Assembly: GCA_030619925.1 (NCBI GenBank) | Contig: JAUXAL010000037.1 | Coordinates: forward strand, 1-39,416 | Direction: 5' to 3' | DNA length: 39,416 bases | Source of the DNA: Phycisphaerae bacterium | GTDB lineage: Bacteria; Planctomycetota; Phycisphaerae; Sedimentisphaerales; Anaerobacaceae | Shown: in pieces, positions 33,430 through 39,416 of the stretch | Layout of the letters: each line of letters starts with the position of its first letter | How positions within the stretch are numbered: position 1 is the stretch's first letter | Made by a program: the position numbers and the translations under genes | The notes under the pieces: model-generated | Database searches by the model: none | The model's input: the letters and a program-made list of their open reading frames with translations, nothing else | What the model was told of the DNA's origin: nothing

Positions 33430-34429
33430 CATAGTCTTAATATTGGCGATTGCGTTTTTCGTTATTTTAGCCGGTTTGTTCTCCGGTGCTGAGACCGGTC
33501 TATACAGGCTCAGCCGGCTTCGCTTACGGCTCGGCATCGAGAGAAAACGATTACCATTTGTCATACTCGGCAATTGTTTGCGCGACAGTCCCGGACTGCT
33601 GCTTTCAATGCTGATAGGCACCAACCTTGCTTACTATCTTGTTACGAGTATTATTACTAACATATTCTTAAATAAAGTGGGGGCTGAACGCGCTGCCGAA
33701 TTATTCGCAGCCCTTATAACTGTACCGGTACTATTTGTCTTCTCAGAGCTAATCCCCAAAAACATCTTTTTCTACCGTGCTGATTTGCTTATGCCATACG
33801 TGTCGCCGATTTTATACGCATTTCACAAGCTTTTAAGCTGGTGTGGCGCAGTACCCCTGCTCAAGTTCATATCGGGCCTGTTCGCCCGATTGGCAGGCTT
33901 GACTTCTTCTTCAAAAACGGTAATAACATCGGCACAAAGACATAAAGTCCAGGCGATTCTGCAGGATACGCGTGAAGAAGGCATTCTTAGCTCCGTGCAG
34001 ACCGATATAATAAACCGCCTGATTAGTATCTCAAACATTCATATAAGGTCCGTGATGATACCTATTAACAACGTCCAAATGGTTGATGCAAATTCTGATA
34101 ATTCGGCTCTGCTGAACAAATTGAAGAAGTGCGCCTTCACCCGCCTGCCGGTCGTAGAGGGTCGGCCTGAGAATATCATCGGCTTTATAAATATCTACGA
34201 GGCCCTAAGCTCACCGGAACAATTCACCGAGCTGCGCAATTTCATAAAGCCGGTCCGAAAGCTCGATGCGGGTACGGTTGTCTCAGATGCGATAAATATT
34301 ATGGCGAGGGAAAATCAGAAAATCGTGTTGGTTACGAGAATCGGCCGAGCCGGCCGGGAAAGACCCATCGGTATCGTAACTATGAAGGATTTGGTTGAGG
34401 AACTTCTCGGCGAGTTGGCTGAATGGTAA
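33419..34429 (+). CDS. CNNM/CorC-type transporter, short form lacking CorC_HlyC domain
   Basis: A 336-residue paralogue of the preceding gene. It has the DUF21 membrane domain ('IAFFVILAGLFSGAETGLYR', 'FVFSELIPKNIFFYRADLLM') and a CBS pair ('SVMIPINNVQMVDANSDNS', 'FTRLPVVEGRPENIIGFINI', 'VTMKDLVEELLGEL'), but stops right after it, so the C-terminal CorC_HlyC domain is missing. The ATG at 33419 overlaps the end of the upstream gene by 11 nt; a TTG at 33401 is an alternative. Tandem long and short CNNM genes recur in bacteria and may form heteromeric complexes, though that is not established for this case. Confidence 0.9.
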   Translation: MVNSIVLILAIAFFVILAGLFSGAETGLYRLSRLRLRLGIERKRLPFVILGNCLRDSPGLLLSMLIGTNLAYYLVTSIITNIFLNKVGAERAAELFAALITVPVLFVFSELIPKNIFFYRADLLMPYVSPILYAFHKLLSWCGAVPLLKFISGLFARLAGLTSSSKTVITSAQRHKVQAILQDTREEGILSSVQTDIINRLISISNIHIRSVMIPINNVQMVDANSDNSALLNKLKKCAFTRLPVVEGRPENIIGFINIYEALSSPEQFTELRNFIKPVRKLDAGTVVSDAINIMARENQKIVLVTRIGRAGRERPIGIVTMKDLVEELLGELAEW

Positions 34430-34552
34430 GGGGATTTGCTATTGACTATTTACGATTGAATATTGACTATTTTTGTATTGTCAGTTTTATTGATCTTTGT
34501 AAAACAAATGGAACTTATAAATTCACAGAAAACATACGTTCTACTTACGAAA

Positions 34553-34626
34553 GCACCCCCAAACAAGTTTGTACTACTCTGCGAAGCAGCGCTTCGCTGC
34601 GAAGCACGAGAGGGTGCCACCCCGGG
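34553..34626 (+). repeat. Palindromic repeat family A, full copy d
   Basis: gcaccc (34553-34558) pairs with gggtgc (34612-34617). The inside is almost base-for-base the same as copy c, including 'tactactctgcgaagcagcg'. The open frame of the next gene runs back through this repeat, which is why the longest frame there is misleading. Confidence 0.8.
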
Positions 34627-34685
34627 TTCCATCAATAACGCAAAGCTCAATAAATGGCTTTGAGTTTTTAGCTTTGAGATCGAGG

Positions 34686-36260
34686 ATGTCTGCGAGAATC
34701 GCCAATATATTTGTTGTCTTAATACTGATTGGGCTTTCGCTTGCGATATTAAGCAATAGTATGACCAAGCCTGTCGGCCGCGATGAGCAAATGTACTGCA
34801 CCGGGGCTGTCCTGCTGGCGCAGGGCAAGATGATTTACAGGGATTTTTCATACGCGGCCCAACTGCCCTACCACCCATTGCTCTACGCGACTCTGTTTAG
34901 GATGCTGAACACAAATCACTACTTACTCGTGGGCAGGATGGTTTCTGTGGTCTGTGACATTCTTGTGATGGTCTGCATTGTCGGGGTATATCGACATATC
35001 TTTAGGTCTTTTGAAAACAGCGGAATCCTGTTAGGGCTGGCAGGCGCTGTTCTGTACGTATTCAATCCGCTCGTCGATTATGCCAACGGCTACGCCTGGA
35101 ACCACGACGTCGTGATCTTATGTGTGGTACTGTCTTTCTGGCTGTTTGTATCTGCTGATTTTAAGCAAAAATCACCCGCCGAAGGCGGGCACGATCAAAA
35201 CCCAGCTTCGCTGGGTTGGAAAATTGCCGCCGTCGGTGCCCTGCTGACATTTGCAACGTGTATGCGTATAACCACAGCTTTGGTAGAGCTATTGTTTTTC
35301 GTGGTACTGCTGAGCCAACCTGCCGAGTCAATAAAACAAAGATTCAAGACCATTCTGCCATTTTTGATTGCCGAGGCCATTGTTTTGATCTGGCCTGTCT
35401 GGGTCGTAGCCCGGGCGCCGCGAGCATTTTTTCTTAATCTGGTCGAGATACCTGCGCTCTACGGCCAATGGCTGCACAAAATCGGCATGGTCCATAACAA
35501 ATATGATTTGACACGGGCCTGCCTTACAAGGCCGGGCTATTTCGTACTTATCGCGCTGGCGATTTACCTTTGCCTGATGATTGTGTGCCTTCGCCGCAGA
35601 TTAAAGATAACAAACGGCAGGAACTTGTTACTTGCCGCCCTGCTGCCGTTGGTATTTTTCATAATAGCTCTAATCCCGCCGACGATGTGGCGACAATACC
35701 TTGCGATGCCTGTGCCTTTCCTTGTAATTAGCTTAGCTTATCCGCTTTTTTATCTTCGGAGTTCGGAGTTCGGTGTTCATTGTTCGGTGTTCAAAATATC
35801 TTATGTTTTGTTAGGTGTCTGTGTAATTGTGGCGGTTGTCTCATATCCTATCGTCTTGTACAGAACTATTATGCTTGTTACGCCAGAAAGCTGGGAGCCG
35901 ATTGAATTGCATAAGATTTCAGAAGATATTGCTGAGAAAACAAAAGAGCCAAAACTAATACTAACCTTAGCCCCCCTTCTCGCTCTCGAAGGCGGCTGTG
36001 ATATTTATACTGAGCTTTCCTGTGGTGCGATTATTTACAGAGTTGCCGATTTTATGTCGGCCCATGACCGTGCCGTCACGCATACGGCAGGCCAGGAAAC
36101 ACTCGCAGAGTTACTTGAAAAATCCCCGCCTTCAGCGGTGATACTCGGTATAGAGCACGGCAAATTAGCGTCCCTCGAAGCCCCCCTCCAAGCAGCCACC
36201 AAGCCTGATTGGGAAAGAAAAGTGTACGAAAATGGCCCTATAGTCTATTTCAGACGTTAA
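34686..36260 (+). CDS. GT-C membrane glycosyltransferase (GT39/ArnT-like)
   Basis: A 524-residue integral membrane protein with about ten or more hydrophobic helices. The first luminal/periplasmic loop, just after helix 1, has 'KPVGRDEQMYCTGAVLLAQG'; Asp33-Glu34 match the acidic motif of GT-C enzymes, which transfer sugars from polyprenyl-phosphate donors. 'YAAQLPYHPLLYATLFRML' and 'YVFNPLVDYANGYAWNHDVV' fit the same group. The start at 34686 (MSARIANIFVVLILIGLSLA) puts the first helix at the N-terminus; the extra codons upstream are repeat DNA. Two palindromes and a 'gttcgg' word repeat sit inside the frame (35175-35217, 35758-35795) and encode odd hydrophilic stretches (KQKSPAEGGHDQNPASLG, RSSEFGVHCSVFKIS) between helices. 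The sugar and acceptor are unknown. Confidence 0.82.
   Translation: MSARIANIFVVLILIGLSLAILSNSMTKPVGRDEQMYCTGAVLLAQGKMIYRDFSYAAQLPYHPLLYATLFRMLNTNHYLLVGRMVSVVCDILVMVCIVGVYRHIFRSFENSGILLGLAGAVLYVFNPLVDYANGYAWNHDVVILCVVLSFWLFVSADFKQKSPAEGGHDQNPASLGWKIAAVGALLTFATCMRITTALVELLFFVVLLSQPAESIKQRFKTILPFLIAEAIVLIWPVWVVARAPRAFFLNLVEIPALYGQWLHKIGMVHNKYDLTRACLTRPGYFVLIALAIYLCLMIVCLRRRLKITNGRNLLLAALLPLVFFIIALIPPTMWRQYLAMPVPFLVISLAYPLFYLRSSEFGVHCSVFKISYVLLGVCVIVAVVSYPIVLYRTIMLVTPESWEPIELHKISEDIAEKTKEPKLILTLAPLLALEGGCDIYTELSCGAIIYRVADFMSAHDRAVTHTAGQETLAELLEKSPPSAVILGIEHGKLASLEAPLQAATKPDWERKVYENGPIVYFRR
35175..35217. repeat. Two palindromes inside the glycosyltransferase frame
   Basis: cccgcc-gaa-ggcggg (35175-35189) and aacccagc-ttc-gctgggtt (35199-35217) are perfect stems with 3-base loops, of the same kind as the intergenic repeats. 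They encode a Pro/Gly/Asn-rich loop and preserve the reading frame. Confidence 0.75.
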
Positions 36261-36537
36261 TAATGTACTCCCCTGCCCTACCCCAAAGGAAACAAGACAC
36301 TAAGCAGTGTAAAGTGACTAAAGTTAAAAGTGCCTAAAATGTTTGGGTTTCTCGTATGAGGTTATGGATGCTCGTATCGATGCTCGTTCTGGAAACTCGA
36401 AGTTCGTTTTTTATCCAGCTTCCAGTGGCCAGCTTCGAGATTCGATACCAGTTTCGACACCGACAAACTAGCTTCTGCAACTGGAGTTCACTTTAGCTCA
36501 CTTTTATTTTCTTTACGCTTTCGTACCTATTTTTTGC
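36261..36537. other. Intergenic spacer with 'gatgctcgt' words
   Basis: No gene is present. Words of the 'ggatgctcgtatcgatgctc' and 'ccagcttccagtggccagct' type fill 36352-36480, similar in texture to those at 38755-38850 and 24146-24192. Confidence 0.5.
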
Positions 36538-36566
36538 TTGTTTTGTCCTTTGTTTTGGGTTATTAT
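36538..36566 (+). promoter_or_regulatory. Sigma70-type promoter for the DUF11/calcium-repeat protein
   Basis: TTGTTT (36538-36543), a 17-nt spacer and TATTAT (36561-36566). Transcription would start near 36573, leaving a leader of about 240 nt before the ATG at 36814. Confidence 0.55.
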
Positions 36567-36626
36567 AGGACGCGATGTAGCGGTACCCTTCTCTATTGCG
36601 CCGCGTTTGGAAAAGAGGAGGTGGCA

Positions 36627-36647
36627 ATGGATCAATGTTGCAGATAA
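36627..36647 (+). CDS. Possible 6-codon leader peptide (MDQCCR)
   Basis: ATG-GAT-CAA-TGT-TGC-AGA-TAA is preceded by a very strong Shine-Dalgarno (agaggagg, 36614-36621), better than that of the main gene downstream. It lies inside the predicted 240-nt leader. The two adjacent Cys codons precede a gene whose protein has Cys-rich repeats. A hairpin (cccgg/ccggg, about 36759-36773) stands between it and the main gene. This could be a regulatory uORF or chance; the frame is too short to judge by composition. Confidence 0.3.
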   Translation: MDQCCR

Positions 36648-36813
36648 TCAAACGGACTGAATTTAGGCCGAGGGATTGGCGTGACTGTTATCCGTGCGGC
36701 GTGTACGCAGCGAAGACCCAAACGCGAGGAACGAGAATTAGTTGTCTCGAAAACTTCCCGGTCGTTCCGGGTTGTTGGAAAGAGATTTCACAATCAGTCA
36801 GGAGAACAAAATC

Positions 36814-38421
36814 ATGAAAACTTCAATATTGTTACTTTTAGCCATGTTGATTATGGCAATGGCGTTACCAGCTAATGCAGTTGCCGAACCTGGCATTGAC
36901 CTTACCAAGACGGTTGACGAGCCCAATCCCTGTTTCGGCGACGTCGTCACCTACACCATCTGTATAGCGAACACCGGCGACTGGCCTCTGGAGAACGTTG
37001 TGGTCACGGACCCGGATCTGGGTGTTGGTCCCCTTCCTGGATTCCCGACTGTGCTGGCGCCTGGTAACCAGGCTTGTGAAAATTTCCCATATGAGGTTCA
37101 GGAGGACGATCCTTGCCCGCTGGTGAACTGCGCGATGGTCACAGCCAACCCATTGGATTTGCCCGACGAGCTATTCGACGAAGACTGCGCTGAGTTATGT
37201 CCTGTACCCTGCGGCGAACCTGGCATTGACCTTACCAAGACGGTTGACAAGCCCAATCCCTGTTTCGGCGACGTCGTCACATACACCATCTGTATAGCGA
37301 ACACCGGCGACTGGCCCTTGGAGAACGTTGTGGTCACAGACTCGCTCCTGGGTGGTGAGCTTCCTGGATTCCCGCCTATGCTGTGGCCCGGTGAGGTCTT
37401 TTGCGCAGATTTCCCATATGAGGTTCAGGAGGACGATCCTTGCCCGCTGGTGAACTGCGCGATGGTCACAGCCAACCCATTGGATTCGCTCAACGCGATC
37501 GAAGACGAAGACTGCGCTGAGTTCTGTCCCGAGCCCTGCGACAGTGATGGTGATGGCCTAACAGATGAAGAAGAATTAGCAGGCTGGGATATTACAATTT
37601 ATGATTGCGTGGGTAATTCTGTAGATTCCTATCATGTCACCTCGTATCCGTACGACCCTGACATAGATGGTGATGGCTTAACTGATTTAGAAGAAAAAGA
37701 GGGGTGGGATGTTAGATACAGGTTAGAAAATCCTAACTTTCCTCCTAGGTGGATATGGATTGAATACCATGTGGCTTCAAATCCACGCGAGGCAGATGTT
37801 GACTCTGACGGTCTGAATGATTGGCAGGAAAGGGTACATAAGACAGACCCAAGCAGAGCTAATACTGATTGTGATGGAGCATGGGATACAAATGATGGAT
37901 TCGAGATTGATTACGGGCTCAACCCACTCGACTTCGATACAGATAACGATGGGCTGTCAGATGGTTTAGAGATTGACCTGTGGATACAGGTTGCTGGTTA
38001 TGATCCGGAACAACCAGAACTTGTTCCCCCAGAGATATTATCCGAGGCTGCTGCCCAAACAAATGACCCTGTCATACCGTCTTCCATCGACATCGACCCT
38101 GACACCCTCAACCTGAAAAGCAAAGGCAACCGGATCACAGCATATATAGAACTACCAGAAGGCTATGATGTTGCACATATAGACATCGGTTCAATATTAT
38201 TGAACGGAGAAGTTCCGGCAGAGAACAAACCAACAGAAATCGGCGACTACGATGATGATGGCCTTCCTGATTTAATGGTTAAGTTTGACCGTTCAGATGT
38301 CTGCGAGATTCTTGACCCTTGGGATGAAGTAGAGATAACTGTCATAGGAGAACTAACTGATGAAACACCATTTCAAGGCAGCGACACGATTAGAGTCATA
38401 GACGAAGGCGGAGAAGAATAA
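36814..38421 (+). CDS. Secreted protein with two DUF11-like repeats and calcium-binding (TSP3-like) region
   Basis: A 535-residue exported protein. The signal peptide MKTSILLLLAMLIMAMALPA ends near Ala24. Two tandem Ig-like DUF11 repeats follow (about 25-134, 135-243), each starting 'EPGIDLTKTVD' and carrying several cysteines ('ENFPYEVQEDDPCPLVNCAM'), probably disulfide-linked. Residues about 243-390 hold thrombospondin-3/dockerin-like calcium loops ('DSDGDGLTDEEE', 'DIDGDGLTDLEE', 'DVDSDGLNDWQE', 'DTDNDGLSDGLE'). The last 110 residues are a beta domain ('SSIDIDPDTLNLKSKGNRIT', 'EIGDYDDDGLPDLMVKFDRS') often found at the end of such surface proteins. aggag lies 9 nt before the ATG; a longer frame upstream is not favoured. 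A clear terminator follows. The role is likely structural or adhesive; no enzyme motif is seen. Confidence 0.85.
   Translation: MKTSILLLLAMLIMAMALPANAVAEPGIDLTKTVDEPNPCFGDVVTYTICIANTGDWPLENVVVTDPDLGVGPLPGFPTVLAPGNQACENFPYEVQEDDPCPLVNCAMVTANPLDLPDELFDEDCAELCPVPCGEPGIDLTKTVDKPNPCFGDVVTYTICIANTGDWPLENVVVTDSLLGGELPGFPPMLWPGEVFCADFPYEVQEDDPCPLVNCAMVTANPLDSLNAIEDEDCAEFCPEPCDSDGDGLTDEEELAGWDITIYDCVGNSVDSYHVTSYPYDPDIDGDGLTDLEEKEGWDVRYRLENPNFPPRWIWIEYHVASNPREADVDSDGLNDWQERVHKTDPSRANTDCDGAWDTNDGFEIDYGLNPLDFDTDNDGLSDGLEIDLWIQVAGYDPEQPELVPPEILSEAAAQTNDPVIPSSIDIDPDTLNLKSKGNRITAYIELPEGYDVAHIDIGSILLNGEVPAENKPTEIGDYDDDGLPDLMVKFDRSDVCEILDPWDEVEITVIGELTDETPFQGSDTIRVIDEGGEE
36886..37542 (+). repeat. Tandem 330-bp coding duplication (DUF11 repeats)
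   Basis: Units 36886-37215 and 37216-37542 are almost identical at DNA level for their first 130 bases and again around 'tatgaggttcaggaggacg' (37091 and 37421). Differences concentrate in the middle (after 'gtggtcac') and near the end of each unit. Confidence 0.85.
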
Positions 38422-38505
38422 CCAACGACCGCTTTTTGAGTAGTGCTTGGTTTCCCTGAGAAAACGGCATAGGATAAATCGGCTATAGAATTTAATTCAC
38501 AAATT

Positions 38506-38537
38506 AAGGGCTGGGTTGTCCAGCCCTTGTTCTTTTT
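38506..38537 (+). terminator. Rho-independent terminator of the DUF11 protein gene
   Basis: aagggctgg (38506-38514) pairs perfectly with ccagccctt (38520-38528) around a 5-nt loop, followed by gttcTTTTT. Confidence 0.85.
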
Positions 38538-38631
38538 GCTATTGAATTTGTAATTGAATCTTCTTTGTGCTCTCGGTGTTCTCTGTGGCTAATGGGGAAA
38601 ACTTTTCTGGTTTGCGTTAATTCGTGTCTGC

Positions 38632-38666
38632 TTTGAATTTTGTATTTTGGTCATTTGAATTTGTTT
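38632..38666. repeat. Interspersed AT-rich repeat, second copy
   Basis: Matches 3856-3890 at 34 of 35 positions on the same strand. Confidence 0.75.
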
Positions 38667-38754
38667 CGTATTCGGAGCTTCGGATTTCTTATTTTTAACT
38701 CGCATCAAGCATCGCTTGTCCACCGACTTGTCCGTCGTAGCTTTAGCGAAGATG

Positions 38755-38855
38755 GAAGCTTTAGCGAAGGCGGAAGCATCCAGCATCAAGTATCGAGCAT
38801 CCAGCAACGAGAATCGAGAATCCAGCATCGAGTATCCAGCATCGAGACACAACTC
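38755..38855. repeat. 'agcatccagcatcgag' word-repeat array
   Basis: Roughly ten irregular units of 9-12 bases of the type 'gcatccagca', 'tcgagaatcc' and 'agtatcgagc' follow each other after two 'gaagctttagcgaaggcgga' type units (38737-38775). Open frames on both strands here are low-complexity artefacts. Confidence 0.65.
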
Positions 38856-39030
38856 CCCACCATATATAACCACCTTTACCCCCCATCAACTACCCTTACC
38901 AATCATTCCTCACCCCACTTAACCAATCCCACCTCCCCCACTCGCCGCAACGTTCGATAATATTTTGTAACGAACTAAAGTCCCCTATCTTCCCCAGACT
39001 AACAAAATGTTAAAATACAAAAATGCTAAA

Positions 39031-39118
39031 TTTTTACTCATTTTTACTCAAAAAGCGCGCATTTTTATGAATTTTTGCTCATTTTTGCCTCATTTTTCGT
39101 CATTTTTTGACGTTTTTT
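39031..39118. other. Helically phased A/T tracts (predicted curved DNA)
   Basis: Runs of five or six T start at 39031, 39041, 39062, 39072, 39082, 39093, 39103 and 39113, with an A5 run at 39050 in the one gap. The mean centre-to-centre distance is about 10.3 bp, one helical turn. Phased tracts of this kind bend DNA intrinsically. No gene overlaps the region. Confidence 0.75.
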
Positions 39119-39316
39119 CCTTATCTATCTTGCCTAAGCTCCGTACACTGACATGCTGAAGCGCATTTTTTGCTCAAAAACCAACATCCCCAAGGAAATG
39201 AGCCTAAAAAACTCTAATTTTCCCCCAATTTTTAAAAAATTTCAATTCTATTTTCGATATGCGATGTAGGGTTTGCTAATTAGTATCTGTTGCGGAAAAC
39301 AAAAACTGACGATGTC

Positions 39317-39398
39317 ACCCCTGCGAGGGACCCCGCCTTGCGGGAACCCAAAGCAGGGGTCCAGAGCGAAAAAGCTGGATTCCCGCTTCCGCGGGAAT
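39317..39398. repeat. Palindromic repeats at the right edge
   Basis: acccctgc (39317-39324) pairs with gcaggggt (39353-39360) and encloses cccgc-ctt-gcggg (39332-39344). Next to it attcccgc (39379-39386) pairs with gcgggaat (39391-39398), the same element as at 25662-25681. Confidence 0.75.
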
Positions 39399-39416
39399 GA
39401 CAAATACTGTTTCCGC

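Noticed and set aside
34569-34685. N-terminal extension of the glycosyltransferase
   Set aside because: It translates repeat copy d; the helix-first start at 34686 fits the family.
36596-36817. 73-codon Cys-containing frame starting at TTG
   Set aside because: Overlaps the promoter leader and the start of the real gene; the strong SD fits the other frame (36627) better.
38755-38855. CRISPR-like periodic repeats
   Set aside because: Units are 9-12 bases, imperfect, without spacers of constant length, and there are no cas genes nearby.
38589-38960. Open frames on both strands in the right-hand spacer
   Set aside because: Low-complexity word repeats in every frame; no binding site or family likeness.

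Overview
The window looks like chromosomal DNA from a Planctomycetota bacterium, most likely of the Phycisphaerae/Sedimentisphaerales type. I infer this from the secreted LamG and 'YYWRVDEV...WSFTT' proteins, the short basic protein at 12350-12607 that resembles a family restricted to the PVC superphylum, secreted sialidase and formylglycine-generating-enzyme-like proteins, and intergenic spaces full of short palindromes and 'word' repeats. I found no tRNA, rRNA, CRISPR array, transposase or phage gene.

Layout. 1-2900: two LamG surface proteins on +, the first cut by the window edge. 2999-7541: a minus-strand lipid operon, rpmF-plsX-fabH-fabD-fabG, with a near-consensus promoter at its head; acpP and fabF are not in it. 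7743-10950: a 1021-residue secreted beta-repeat protein (-) that shares a 52-nt start region and an upstream palindrome with the LamG gene at 497. 11503-12607: a one-pass membrane protein with a SPOR-like tail, then the PVC small basic protein. 12760-18692: a serine hydrolase/DUF4185 fusion, a four-CBS protein (-), a Tat-exported amidohydrolase and a class I aminotransferase. 18783-20734: a DUF47 regulator and a PiT phosphate transporter. 20887-24937: a membrane-quality operon of long NfeD, short NfeD, flotillin-like FloA and an unknown membrane protein. 25708-27330: a TPR protein (-).

27783-34429 is the most suggestive block. Two divergent operons face away from about 31.25 kb. The minus operon carries an 88-residue unknown protein, an FGE-sulfatase/sialidase fusion, a DJ-1/PfpI protein and a single-domain response regulator. 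The plus operon carries a sensorless histidine kinase overlapping by one base with a CNNM/CorC-type transporter, followed by a second CNNM protein. Kinase and regulator may be partners. A GT-C glycosyltransferase (34686) and a secreted DUF11/calcium-repeat protein (36814, with a 240-nt leader) follow.

The intergenic DNA is unusually structured: a four-copy palindromic repeat family, a second family linked to secreted-protein genes, many short direct 'word' repeats that start at stop codons or end at ribosome binding sites, palindromes apparently inserted in frame in a coding region, and a 90-bp stretch of helically phased A/T tracts near the right end. Starts were moved downstream of the longest reading frame where a ribosome binding site or family length favoured it. 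Several of the longest frames run back through repeat DNA.
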